Assembly (NCBI GenBank): GCA_026169045.1 | Contig: JAPFDH010000007.1 | Location: forward strand, 1 to 64,000 | DNA length: 64,000 bases | Direction of reading: 5' to 3' | From: Lachnospiraceae bacterium | GTDB lineage: Bacteria > Bacillota > Clostridia > Lachnospirales > Lachnospiraceae | Shown here: positions 26,318-35,290 of the stretch, piece after piece | Layout of the letters: every line of letters starts with the position of its first letter | How positions within the stretch are numbered: the first letter of the stretch is position 1 | Notes under the pieces: generated by a model | The model's database searches: none | Seen by the model: only the letters and a program-made list of their open reading frames with translations | Told to the model about the DNA's origin: nothing | Translations under genes and position numbers: made by a program

Positions 26318-27577
26318 ATGTGGAAGAAGAAAAGAAATATTGGGATCAGTTTACTGATGATGGGAGTGTTGATGATTTCGTCGGTGGGGTGTGGAAAAGA
26401 GGTAGAGGCAGATAACCTGATGGAAGGGATCCGTCCACAGAGCGTGGAGGTAAAGGAGCCGGATGAATGGGTTACGGATGGGTATATGGATCTGGCTGTG
26501 GATCTGTTTCGTACTTCCGCTACTGAAACGGAAGATGGAAATGTATTGATTTCGCCGCTGTCCGTTTCAATCGCTTTGGCGATGACCGCAAATGGTGCTG
26601 CCGGAAAGACGGGAGCAGAAATGCAGCGGTTATTTGGCGGGGAAGGTTCCATGGAGGAGATTAACAATTTCTTTTATTTGTGCCTTTCTTCCCTGCCTTC
26701 GAATGAAACAAATCAATTGAAGGTTGCAAATTCCATCTGGTTTCGGGATGATGAAAGCATACTTAAAGTGATCCCGGATTTTTTACAGACGAATGCAAAT
26801 TACTATGGGGCACAGATATACAAATCCCCCTTTGATAAACGGACAAAATCGGATATGAATCGGTGGGTTGACAGGGAAACCAATGGTATGGTGAAGGAAA
26901 TTGTCGATCAGGTGGAAGCGGATGATGTGATGTATCTGATCAATGCGCTGATGTTTGACGCCCAGTGGCATACCCCTTATGAAAAGACTGATGTTTATGC
27001 GGGCAGTTTTGCCTGTGCAGATGGAAACAGCCGGACAGTGGATATGCTTCATGGAGAAGAAAACGTGTATTTATTTGATGATGAAGCAGTTGGTTTTATG
27101 AAACCCTATAAAGATCATCAATATAATTTTCTGGCTATTTTGCCCCGTGAAAATATCGGCATAGAAGCGTATGTGGAGAACTTTACCGGGGAGAAGCTGA
27201 GAAATTTGCTGAAGAATTATAGGATGGGGACGGTTCAGACCACCATGCCCAAATTCAGTTGTACCTACGAAAAGAGCATGAAGAAAACTCTGAAAGAATT
27301 GGGAATGGTGGCAGCATTTGACCCCGTGGCAGCAGATTTTTCCCAAATGGCACAATCCGGCTCCGGTAATTTGTATATCAGTGATATCCTTCACAAAACG
27401 TATATTTCGGTGAATGAACTGGGAACGAGAGCCGGTGCGGTTACTTCCGTTGAAATGAAAAATTCCAGCAGTGCCATGGCAGAATGGACGGTAACCCTTG
27501 ACCGACCGTTTCTGTATCTGATTTTGGATCGAACCGCAGATTTGCCTATTTTCATCGGTGTCGTTAAGGAAGTATAA
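26318..27577 (+). CDS. Serpin-family protease inhibitor, lipoprotein
   Basis: A 419-aa protein with a lipoprotein signal (basic start, hydrophobic core, Cys at the ISSVGC lipobox), so it should be tethered outside the cell. The serpin fold is clear: ISPLSVSIALAMTANGAAGKT near the N-terminus, LINALMFDAQWHTPY, and a C-terminal DRPFLYLILDR. The reactive-loop hinge reads ELGTRAGAVTSVE, with small residues that suit an inhibitory serpin. The scissile bond lies somewhere in EMKNSSSAMA, with Met, Lys or Ser at P1. Expected role: blocking host or microbial serine or cysteine proteases in the gut. Confidence 0.92.
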   Translation: MWKKKRNIGISLLMMGVLMISSVGCGKEVEADNLMEGIRPQSVEVKEPDEWVTDGYMDLAVDLFRTSATETEDGNVLISPLSVSIALAMTANGAAGKTGAEMQRLFGGEGSMEEINNFFYLCLSSLPSNETNQLKVANSIWFRDDESILKVIPDFLQTNANYYGAQIYKSPFDKRTKSDMNRWVDRETNGMVKEIVDQVEADDVMYLINALMFDAQWHTPYEKTDVYAGSFACADGNSRTVDMLHGEENVYLFDDEAVGFMKPYKDHQYNFLAILPRENIGIEAYVENFTGEKLRNLLKNYRMGTVQTTMPKFSCTYEKSMKKTLKELGMVAAFDPVAADFSQMAQSGSGNLYISDILHKTYISVNELGTRAGAVTSVEMKNSSSAMAEWTVTLDRPFLYLILDRTADLPIFIGVVKEV

Positions 27578-27601
27578 CAGCGGCAGTCTGTAAAAACGGT
27601 T

Positions 27602-28450
27602 TTAGCGGTTGCGCACGATTACTTTTCCCTGGCACGGCATAACCGGGTCATCCCATATGATTTCTCCCACGCTGTCTGCGGTAATGGTTCCTGACTTGGG
27701 ATTTTTCACAGAGAGGATATGGGATGAAATGTCAGCTTCCACATCGGAATATTCAAAGGACAGATCGGTTCCCTCCATGGTACAGTGAATGAGCTTCAGA
27801 TTCTTACAGTAGCAAAGTGGCTGGGTTCCGATGATGTGACAGTTGATCAGTGTCAGACCATCGGAAAACCACCCCAGATATTCTCCTTTTACAATTGAGT
27901 TTTCTACGGTTACATGTTTGCTGTGCCAGAAGGCATCTTTGGTATCCAGGACGGAATCTTTGATATGGACATCCTCGGTGTATTGGAAAGAATATTTTCC
28001 TTTCATTTTCAGGTCATTTATGGTTAAATGTTTGGTATCCAGGAAAATATATTCCGATTCAATTTCCGAATGTTCCACAGAGATATTTTGACATTTCCAG
28101 CCAAATTCCGGTGAGGCAATATGACAGGAAGAGACATGGACCGTATCGCATTCCCGCAGACATTTGATTCCGTTTATGGTGCTGTCAGAAATGTTACCAT
28201 TGGAAGAGTACCAAATGGATGCCCTGGTCAGCTCATCCATAACGGAGTGGGATAGGGAGAAGGTCTGGGCATGCCACAGAGGGTATCTTAAAGAAAACTG
28301 ACAGTGATCCACAGAAATGTTGCGGCACTCTTTCAGCACCGATTCACCGTCGGCTGGACCGGCAAAGGTACAATGGTTTACCTGGGCATTTACGAGATGA
28401 TATAACGCCCGTTCTTCATCAAAAGTTTTATGTTCAATAATTGGATTCAT
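27602..28450 (-). CDS. DUF3737 family right-handed beta-helix protein
   Basis: A 282-aa protein starting MNPIIEHKTFDEERALYHL, followed by RALYxLxxAxxxxCTFxGPADGES as in DUF3737. The rest is a run of about 20-residue repeats (ISVDHCQF, HVSSCHI, ISVEHSEI, VTVENSIV) typical of pentapeptide-like or beta-helix proteins. Function is not established. The start at 28450 has AAAGGATGG upstream and lies 16 bp after the MerR gene stop, so the two form an operon controlled by the MerR-type promoter at 28969-28999. Confidence 0.85.
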   Translation of the reverse strand: MNPIIEHKTFDEERALYHLVNAQVNHCTFAGPADGESVLKECRNISVDHCQFSLRYPLWHAQTFSLSHSVMDELTRASIWYSSNGNISDSTINGIKCLRECDTVHVSSCHIASPEFGWKCQNISVEHSEIESEYIFLDTKHLTINDLKMKGKYSFQYTEDVHIKDSVLDTKDAFWHSKHVTVENSIVKGEYLGWFSDGLTLINCHIIGTQPLCYCKNLKLIHCTMEGTDLSFEYSDVEADISSHILSVKNPKSGTITADSVGEIIWDDPVMPCQGKVIVRNR

Positions 28451-28466
28451 AAAAAACCATCCTTTC

Positions 28467-28874
28467 TTAATCTTCAAATTTTGTATGGGTAGTCTGGTTT
28501 GCGGCAAGATGCTTTTCCGCAGTCATAAGTCCTTGTTCATAGTGGTCAATTTTTTCGTTTAAGCGTTTCAGGGAAGCCTGCATATCGTGAATGCGTTCCA
28601 AAAGCTGGTCTCGTTGTTCAATCAGAATTGCCTTTCTGGCATCGACTGTGGAATCACCTTGCTGAAAGAGAGCGACATATTCGATCAATGCTTCAATTTG
28701 GACTCCGGATTTTCGCATACATTTCATCAGTTCAATCCATCCGCAGGAAGTTTCATCATAGTTTCGGATGCCGCTTTTTGTTCTGGGAACAGGCGGAATT
28801 AAACCAATGCGTTCATAATAGCGCAGGGTATCCGCGGAAATATCATATTTTTTGCTGACTTCTGCTATTGTCAT
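28467..28874 (-). CDS. MerR-family transcription regulator
   Basis: A 135-aa regulator. N-terminal HTH (TIAEVSKKYDISADTLRYYE), wing RIGLIPPVPRTKSGIRNY, then a long dimerisation helix (83-120). There are no paired Cys metal ligands at the C-terminus, so a metal sensor is unlikely. It is first in an operon with the DUF3737 gene, an association common in Firmicutes. Its promoter has the 19-bp spacer and the palindrome expected for MerR control, so autoregulation is likely. Its start is preceded by tandem repeats that duplicate the ribosome site and start codon. Confidence 0.88.
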   Translation of the reverse strand: MTIAEVSKKYDISADTLRYYERIGLIPPVPRTKSGIRNYDETSCGWIELMKCMRKSGVQIEALIEYVALFQQGDSTVDARKAILIEQRDQLLERIHDMQASLKRLNEKIDHYEQGLMTAEKHLAANQTTHTKFED

Positions 28875-28932
28875 AGAAACTCCTTTCCATAGAAATACCT
28901 TTCATAGAAATACCTTTCATAGAAATTTTTTC
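28872..28932 (-). repeat. Tandem 15/16-bp repeats duplicating ribosome site plus ATG
   Basis: Four copies of a CATAGAAA-x-x-CCTTT unit at 28872-28887 (16 bp), 28888-28902, 28903-28917 and 28918-28932 (degenerate). Read on the minus strand, each gives AAAGG then an ATG. The upstream ATGs open a short frame (MKGISMKGISMERSFY...) that is out of frame with merR because the last unit is one base longer. It ends in a TGA inside merR. Confidence 0.8.
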
Positions 28933-28968
28933 TTGTGTTTTATATGATGCTATTATACCGATGATGTT

Positions 28969-28999
28969 ATTGTAGCACTTGGAGTTGACTCAAAGTCAA
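28969..28999 (-). promoter_or_regulatory. MerR-type promoter with 19-bp spacer and palindromic operator
   Basis: On the minus strand TTGACT (28999-28994) and TACAAT (28974-28969) are separated by 19 bp, the overlong spacer typical of MerR-activated promoters. The spacer holds the dyad ACTTGGAGT/ACTCAAAGT (28977-28985 and 28988-28996). Confidence 0.88.
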
Positions 29000-29093
29000 G
29001 TGTTTTTTCTTTGATAAAAGTAATGCGTATACTAGAGTTTATTTTTTATGATTTGACTAATGAATTTTATTATATTTATAAAGGAGAAATGAT

Positions 29094-29846
29094 TTGAGTG
29101 AATATTATAGGATAGTAAGAGGACTTATATTAGAAGAATATAAATATTTTGGAATAGCAATGAGAATAGAATGTATATTCTCTATCATTTCCATTGTGTG
29201 TTCTTTTTTGATGATATTGTTGTTAATATTAGGAAATAGTATTATAAATTATACATCTATTTTTTTCTTATTAGTTTTAATAGTTCATTATTGTAGAGAA
29301 TTTTTTTTAAAAAAACGAATCCATTGGGAAAAGAGGCAAAAAGCAATAGAAACAGTAATAAATACATTGGATTTGAATGAGAAAATAGTAGATGTGATGT
29401 TAGTAGAAATCAAAGAATATATAAAAAAAGTTAGGAGCAACATAACATGGTTTATAGGAATAATAGTTAGTATATTTATATTATTTGCTACTATTGGATC
29501 AAATATTTTTCAAAAAGTATTGGATGTTTTTATTGAAATACATGATAAAGAAGAACTAAAAAAAATTTTTTATGATTTTAATAATATAGAGACATATTAT
29601 ACAATAATTATGGTTCTGATAAACGGTATGTTATTTTCAATTATTGTATTTACGATATTCTATTACATTCTTGGATTGTGTGTTCTTGAAAAAAAATCTG
29701 TTTTATATTTTCTGTATGATGTGAAATATCAACTTAATATGTCAAAAGAGCAAAAAGAAAAAATAAATGAAATAGTGAAGAGAAATACCATGCTTAGAAA
29801 GATTAAAAGATTCATAAATGAAAAATGTGAATGCTTAAAATATTAG
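29094..29846 (+). CDS. Unknown AT-rich membrane protein
   Basis: A 250-aa protein from a TTG start with AAGGAG 7 bp upstream. About four membrane segments are visible: two at roughly 27-68, one near 115-135 and one near 175-200. Charged Lys/Glu helices lie between and after them. I recognise no family. Base composition is far more AT-rich than its neighbours and the codons are strongly A/T-ended, suggesting recent acquisition. It stands alone between the merR promoter and the radical SAM operon. Roles such as immunity or phage defence would be guesses. Confidence 0.7.
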   Translation: MSEYYRIVRGLILEEYKYFGIAMRIECIFSIISIVCSFLMILLLILGNSIINYTSIFFLLVLIVHYCREFFLKKRIHWEKRQKAIETVINTLDLNEKIVDVMLVEIKEYIKKVRSNITWFIGIIVSIFILFATIGSNIFQKVLDVFIEIHDKEELKKIFYDFNNIETYYTIIMVLINGMLFSIIVFTIFYYILGLCVLEKKSVLYFLYDVKYQLNMSKEQKEKINEIVKRNTMLRKIKRFINEKCECLKY

Positions 29847-29950
29847 ACAAATGATAACATGTAAAATTACTACATGATAGATAAAAACTAACTTGAAGGG
29901 AAGCAAATAGTTTGTATAAGGATAAAATGTGAGAAGTTGAAAGATATGCT

Positions 29951-29979
29951 TGAACTCCTTTTGTAAAAAGGATATAATA
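29951..29979 (+). promoter_or_regulatory. Promoter of the radical SAM operon
   Basis: TTGAAC (29951-29956), 17-bp spacer, TATAAT (29974-29979). Confidence 0.75.
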
Positions 29980-30043
29980 TGGCAGGTTAGTCTGCTGTTT
30001 ACAAAAACAGTTTTATATAGGAAAGAAGCATGAAAGGAGATTT

Positions 30044-31909
30044 ATGAGAAAACTTGCATTAAGTGATGAAATATTATTAACGATTGAAAAACCGGCCCGC
30101 TACATTGGAAATGAAGTGAATGCGGTAATGAAAGATAAAAATGCAGTGGATGTATCATTTGTTATGTGCTTCCCTGATGTGTATGAAATAGGAATGTCTC
30201 ATCTGGGTATCCAGATTTTATATGATATGTTTAACCGGCGTGAAGATGTCTACTGCGACCGTGTCTATTCTCCCTGGACGGATTTGGATAAGATTATGAG
30301 GGAAAAGGATATTCCGCTTTTCGCTGTAGAATCTCAGGAACCGGTAAAAAGTTTTGATTTTTTGGGAATCACCATTCAGTATGAAATGTGTTATACCAAT
30401 ATTTTGCAGATTCTGGATTTGAGTAAAATTCCGCTTTTATCAAAAGATCGGACGGAGGAAGATCCCTTTGTCATCGGTGGTGGCCCGTGTACGTATAATC
30501 CGGAACCGATTGCTGACTTTTTTGATTTGTTTTATATCGGAGAAGGGGAAACCCAGTATTACGCGCTGATTGATTTGTATAAGGAACATAAAAAAAGCGG
30601 GGGATGCAGAAAAGAATTTCTGGAAAAAGCAGCAGAACTTCCGGGAATTTATGTTCCATCCTTTTATGAAACTGAGTATAACGAAGACGGAACCATCCGC
30701 CGTTTTTATAAGACCAATCCCCATGCCAAGGATACCATTGTCAAGGAATTGGTTATGGATATGACCGATACGTATTATCCAGAGAAACCAGTGGTTCCTT
30801 ATATTAAAGCGACCCAGGATCGTGTTGTTCTGGAGATCCAGAGAGGGTGTATCCGTGGTTGTCGTTTTTGCCAGGCTGGTATGATTTATCGTCCTGTGCG
30901 GGAAAGAAAACTGGAGATGTTAAAAGAACGTGCCAGAACAATGCTGAAAAATACAGGACATGAAGAAATTTCCTTAAGCTCCTTAAGTTCCAGCGATTAC
31001 AGTGAATTAAAAGAACTGGTTACATTTTTAATTGATGAGTTTAAGGATCAGAAGATTAATATCAGTCTTCCGTCTCTTCGTATTGATGCATTCTCCCTTG
31101 ATGTGATGAGTAAAGTGCAGGATATTCGAAAGAGCAGTCTGACCTTTGCGCCGGAAGCCGGTTCCCAGAGACTTCGGGATGTGATTAATAAGGGCCTGAC
31201 GGAAGAAGTGATTTTAAACGGGGCAGGCATGGCTTTTGAGGGCGGCTGGAACCGGGTGAAGTTATATTTTATGTTGGGACTTCCCACAGAAACAGAAGAA
31301 GATATAAAGGGGATTGCGGAATTGTCGGATAAAATTGCCAGACGTTATTACGAAATTCCAAAGGATCAGAGAAACGGTAAAGTCCAGATTGTAGCCAGTT
31401 CCTCCTTCTTCGTTCCAAAGCCATTTACTCCGTTTCAGTGGGCGAAGATGTGTACAAAAGAAGAGTTTCTGGATCGTGCCAGAATCGTTAATCATGCCTG
31501 TCGTGAACAGCTGAATCATAAGAGCATCAAATATAACTGGCATGAAGCCGATGTCACCGTGCTGGAGGGTGTATTGGCCAGAGGGGATCGGCGTATTGCC
31601 CCTGTTATTTTGAAAGCCTACGAGAAGGGATGTCTTTATGATGCCTGGTCAGAGACTTTTCACAATGATCTCTGGATGGAGGCTTTTGAGGAATGCAGTG
31701 TGGATATTGCATTTTATAATAACAGAGAGAGGGATGTGGATGAAATCCTGCCCTGGGATTTCATTGATACCGGCGTGACCAAAGAATTTCTGAAAAGAGA
31801 ATGGAAGAATGCCAAGGAAGAGAAAGTGACACCAAATTGCCGTCAAAGATGTTCCGGATGCGGTGTGATGCGTTTTGAAGGAGGAATCTGCATTGAAAAT
31901 AAGAATTAA
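30044..31909 (+). CDS. TIGR03960-family radical SAM protein
   Basis: A 621-aa protein with an N-terminal B12-binding-like domain (about 20-200) and a radical SAM core with CIRGCRFCQAG (CxxxCxxC) near residue 273, followed by ISLSSLSSSDY. A C-terminal Cys cluster (CRQRCSGCGVMRF) is also present. The family is conserved in Clostridia beside the DUF2344 gene and RNase G. Its reaction is not established, but tRNA or ribosome modification is suspected from the context. The stop overlaps the next gene by 17 bp. Confidence 0.88.
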   Translation: MRKLALSDEILLTIEKPARYIGNEVNAVMKDKNAVDVSFVMCFPDVYEIGMSHLGIQILYDMFNRREDVYCDRVYSPWTDLDKIMREKDIPLFAVESQEPVKSFDFLGITIQYEMCYTNILQILDLSKIPLLSKDRTEEDPFVIGGGPCTYNPEPIADFFDLFYIGEGETQYYALIDLYKEHKKSGGCRKEFLEKAAELPGIYVPSFYETEYNEDGTIRRFYKTNPHAKDTIVKELVMDMTDTYYPEKPVVPYIKATQDRVVLEIQRGCIRGCRFCQAGMIYRPVRERKLEMLKERARTMLKNTGHEEISLSSLSSSDYSELKELVTFLIDEFKDQKINISLPSLRIDAFSLDVMSKVQDIRKSSLTFAPEAGSQRLRDVINKGLTEEVILNGAGMAFEGGWNRVKLYFMLGLPTETEEDIKGIAELSDKIARRYYEIPKDQRNGKVQIVASSSFFVPKPFTPFQWAKMCTKEEFLDRARIVNHACREQLNHKSIKYNWHEADVTVLEGVLARGDRRIAPVILKAYEKGCLYDAWSETFHNDLWMEAFEECSVDIAFYNNRERDVDEILPWDFIDTGVTKEFLKREWKNAKEEKVTPNCRQRCSGCGVMRFEGGICIENKN

Positions 31910-32597
31910 ATTTAGAAAATATGGGGTACTCAAATTTATCGGGCACCTGGATGTCATGCGGTATTTCCAGAAAGCTTTGCGAAGGGCAGAAGTGGACATC
32001 AGTTTTTCCGGTGGATTCAGTCCTCATCCGATTATGTCTTTTGCGGCACCGTTGGGTGTTGGGCTGACCAGTGACGGGGAATACCTGGATATTGAAGTAA
32101 ACTCCACAGATTCTTCAAAAGAGATGGTAAAACGTCTCAATGCCGTTATGGTGGAGGGTATGGAGATTATCAGCTATCGGAAATTGCCGGATAAAATGAA
32201 AAGTGCCATGAGCCAGGTGGCAGCGGCTGATTATCTGTTGTCTTTCCGGGAGGGATACGAACCTCAGAATTGGTCAGAATGGGTGGAAGCATGGGAGCGT
32301 TTTCTTGCACAGCCTTCCATGGTGGTATGGAAAAAAACAAAGAAAAGTGAGCAGGAAGTGGACATTCGCCCTATGGTATATCAGATCGGATTGAATGGAC
32401 AAACGATTGCCATGCGTGTTGCTACCGGAAGTGCTCAGAATTTGAAACCGGAATTTCTAATGGAAGCGTTTTATCAGTTTGCCGGAATGGAATGGAGTTC
32501 GTTTACATTCCAGGTGCATAGAGTGGAAACCTATATGGAAGGGGAAGATGGTTTTGTTTCCTTGGAAGAGGCCGGAACAGTCATCGAAATGGATTGA
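31893..32597 (+). CDS. DUF2344/TIGR03936 family protein, radical SAM partner
   Basis: A 234-aa protein beginning LKIRIKFRKYGVLKFIGHLD, the typical TIGR03936 opening, with FSGGFSPHPIMSFA after it. In many bacteria this domain is fused to the C-terminus of the radical SAM protein encoded upstream, so the two probably act together. The start is the TTG at 31893 with GAAGGAGG 8 bp upstream; the TTG at 31875 precedes that site and is rejected. In relatives RNase G follows directly; here an IS110 remnant lies between. Confidence 0.85.
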   Translation: MKIRIKFRKYGVLKFIGHLDVMRYFQKALRRAEVDISFSGGFSPHPIMSFAAPLGVGLTSDGEYLDIEVNSTDSSKEMVKRLNAVMVEGMEIISYRKLPDKMKSAMSQVAAADYLLSFREGYEPQNWSEWVEAWERFLAQPSMVVWKKTKKSEQEVDIRPMVYQIGLNGQTIAMRVATGSAQNLKPEFLMEAFYQFAGMEWSSFTFQVHRVETYMEGEDGFVSLEEAGTVIEMD

Positions 32598-32740
32598 GAT
32601 AATCGATTCGGAGGAAAAGTTTGAAACAAAGAAGTAGAGGTAAACCACCAAAAAAGTGTATAGCAAACAAGCCACCCTCAAATTGGCAATTAGCGGGTGG
32701 AAACAACTGCAAAATAGAAAGAATAGAGAGATAACAATGA

Positions 32741-33717
32741 TTACGGATTAATAATCGTAAATCCTCTAAGTCTGAGGAGTTCGAGAGCCTGTGATACGGA
32801 CAAGGTCTTTCCCTGTTTGACAGGCCTGTGCTCCAGAAATCCTTCCGGGTTGTAAGGCTCGAGTTTGCTCAGCATGTTCCAGATAGCGGTCAGGAGCATC
32901 TTGCAGACAGCGATGATTGCCTTTTTATGACCCTGGCGGGATTTGATCCTGTGATACCTCTCTTTAAATTCCGGGTGCTTTTTGGATTTAATCAATGCAT
33001 TGGCGACCTGGACAAGAAGAGGTTTCAAATAACTGCCGGCGCGGGAAATTCGCCTGGATTTTACTTTTTGGTTGCTTTGGTCATTACGGGGACAGCAGCC
33101 TGGATTTCAGAGACAGGCGTTTTGCAGCGAGGGTCTACAAAAGGAGAGACATCAAAGGTTTCGCCGGGATGTTCCAGAATAAAGTTGGTAATGGAACGAG
33201 CAGACTTTCCAAAAACATCACTGAAAACGTCATCAAGTTTCAGGTTGGAAACGGTCAGGCAGTTCTGTGCCCGGTTTTTTTCGCCGGTGAGCATGTTGGT
33301 AAGTTTGGCGCGATAGCGGATCAGATCGCGAAGCTGCCGGATTTCCGGAGAAGGGATAAAACTGGGTTTGATCATATCGCACATGAATAAGTCGCAGATC
33401 CATTTGGCATCCTTTCTATCCGTTTTGTTCCCCTTTTGAGGCTTGGTATATTTGGGATGAGCCAAGGTGACAAAACAGGACTTTTCGAGGATGTTAAAAA
33501 CGGGGATCCAATACTTGCCAGTGGACTCCATACAGACATCGGTACAGGAATATCTGGAAAGCCAGGCAGCTAAATCTCTGAGCCCATTGGAAAAGGAAGA
33601 AAAGCGGGCCTGCTTATACTCTGTACGGCCATTGGGATCGGTAATACCGATGCAGGCATAGATCCAGGTTTTGTGGACGTCAAGGCCACAGCAGTTGTTA
33701 CGAAAGATTTTAAACAT
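32741..33717 (-). mobile_element. Decayed IS110-family transposase (internal deletion and frameshift)
   Basis: ATG at 33717 (AGGAGG upstream) opens an IS110 DEDD domain: NCCGLDVHKTWIYACIG (Asp in GLDVHK), then STGKYW, then KTDRKDAKW. This frame reads to about 33105 and ends in a frameshifted tail at 33061. Another frame then gives CCPRNDQSNQKVKSRRISRA and continues as the conserved C-terminus (KPLLVQVANALIKSKK) to 32741. The roughly 130 residues expected between these parts, including most of the transposase_20 core, are missing. The copy is inactive. It sits between two genes normally adjacent in Clostridia. Confidence 0.88.
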
Positions 33718-34028
33718 AGGGTTCCTCCTGTAAAGATATTTGCAGGACTGGCAGGGACTGGTCATCCGGCGAAATCGAGTCAACTTCGGAAGAGATAAGT
33801 TTACGGGCTACAGGAATGCGCCAATCATTGATGCCTTAACGGATGGCCGACCTATATAAGAATACGGGGTTGCCGCTATACAGCCCCGCCACTCACCTCC
33901 TCAGGTTCTGTAGTATGCCAGTATCCTACAAGAGGAGTATAACAAAGAAAAAAGAAGAAACGAGAGTTTATCCGAGAAAGGGTTTCACAACCTCATCGGT
34001 GCCTTTCGCAGAAAGGTGGTTTATAAGA
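33718..34028. other. Non-coding end of the IS110 copy, possible bridge RNA region, and rng leader
   Basis: About 310 bp without a supported gene. In IS110 elements the guide (bridge) RNA is encoded in the non-coding DNA upstream of the transposase, which here is 33718 to about 33940. I could not fold it or find the element ends; IS110 elements lack terminal inverted repeats. The rightmost part (about 33950-34028) probably belongs to the rng 5-prime leader. Confidence 0.45.
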
Positions 34029-35285
34029 ATGAAAAAAAGAATCGTATTTCGTCGGGAATTCGGAGTTGTCAGTGCTCTTTGGATGGATGGACGGGTGGAA
34101 CAGATTGATGTGGATCCTTTGCCGGAAGACCCGTCGTTCACAAAAGATACCATGTTGGGAAGTATTCATGTGGGACGGGTGCGCAACATTGTCAAAAGTA
34201 TTCAGGCAGCATTTATAGAGGTGGCCGGAGGACAGATGTGTTATTACTCTCTTTTGCAAAATCCTCTTCCTGTTTTTGTAAAGTCTGCCAATGGAAAGAG
34301 TGTCTGTCAGGATGATGAAATCATTGTACAGATTACAAAAGCAGGAATAAAAACGAAAGAGCCGGTGGCAGAGTCCGAGTTATCCATAAATGGCAGATAT
34401 ATTGTGGTAGTGCGGGGAAAGAGGGGAATTTCTTTTTCCAAAAAGATCGGAGATGAACTCTGGAAGGAGGAAGTCCAAAAACGGTTAAGTTCTCATCTGG
34501 AAAATGATCTGGGAGTCATTGTGCGGACCAATGCATATGAAATTCCGATTGTGACATTGGAGGAGGAACTATGTTCTTTGAATGCTGTGTATCGTGATAT
34601 AATGGCAAAAGCGCAGTATCGGACGGGAAAAACCTTACTCTATGCTCCGGATCCGGATTATTTGCGGACGCTACGGGATACGGCGCAGGAGGGACTGGAT
34701 GAGATCGTGACCGATGATCCCATACTTTACGAACAGATCCGAGAGTATTGGAAGGCATATGAGGCAGAATCCCAGGTGAGAGTAATCCGGTATAACGAAG
34801 GGGAAACAAAATCCGAAACCACGGGAGTATCATTGGTGCAGGCCTATTCACTGGATCGGGTGATGCGGGAAGCATTGGCAGAGCGTGTCTGGTTAAAATC
34901 CGGTGCGTATCTGGTGATACAGCCCACAGAAGCATTAACTGTGATTGATGTGAATTCGGGGAAAGCTATCGCCGGAAAACGGATTGCGAAACATTCTGCC
35001 GATGAAGCGTTCTATAAAATGAATCTGGAAGCCGCCAGAGAAGTGATGCATCAAATGCGCCTTCGGAATTTGTCTGGAATTATCGTGGTTGATTTTATCA
35101 ATATGAAAGAAGACCGGTGGAAAGATCAGCTCATGGAAGAATTGAAAAAAATGGCGGGAAAGGATCCGGTCCGGACGATTGTGGTGGATATGACCAAATT
35201 GAATCTTGTGGAGATTACAAGAAAAAAGGTGAAAAAGCCCCTTCATGAGTGGATGGGAAACAGAGGAAATTCAGTAGAGGATTGA
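34029..35285 (+). CDS. rng: Ribonuclease G/E family endoribonuclease
   Basis: A 418-aa single-strand endoribonuclease for rRNA and mRNA processing. N-terminal S1-like region (GSIHVGRVRNIVKSIQAAFIE), then the catalytic domain with metal-binding Asp in TVIDVNSGKAIAGK and VVDFINMK, and a C-terminal MTKLNLVEITRKK. There is no long RNase E scaffold. The zinc-link CPxCxG motif is not seen. The ATG at 34029 has AAAGGTGG upstream; the open frame upstream to 33843 is IS-derived and rejected. The IS110 copy has probably separated it from the radical SAM operon promoter. Confidence 0.9.
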   Translation: MKKRIVFRREFGVVSALWMDGRVEQIDVDPLPEDPSFTKDTMLGSIHVGRVRNIVKSIQAAFIEVAGGQMCYYSLLQNPLPVFVKSANGKSVCQDDEIIVQITKAGIKTKEPVAESELSINGRYIVVVRGKRGISFSKKIGDELWKEEVQKRLSSHLENDLGVIVRTNAYEIPIVTLEEELCSLNAVYRDIMAKAQYRTGKTLLYAPDPDYLRTLRDTAQEGLDEIVTDDPILYEQIREYWKAYEAESQVRVIRYNEGETKSETTGVSLVQAYSLDRVMREALAERVWLKSGAYLVIQPTEALTVIDVNSGKAIAGKRIAKHSADEAFYKMNLEAAREVMHQMRLRNLSGIIVVDFINMKEDRWKDQLMEELKKMAGKDPVRTIVVDMTKLNLVEITRKKVKKPLHEWMGNRGNSVED

Positions 35286-35290
35286 TACGG

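Noticed and set aside
28872-28932. CRISPR-like array
   Set aside because: The units are 15-16 bp with no spacers between them.
32828-33390. Plus-strand reading frames across the IS110 copy
   Set aside because: They are shadows of the degraded transposase on the minus strand.
33843-34028. N-terminal extension of RNase G
   Set aside because: These codons lie in IS110-flanking DNA and precede the proper ribosome site; family members start at the 34029 methionine.
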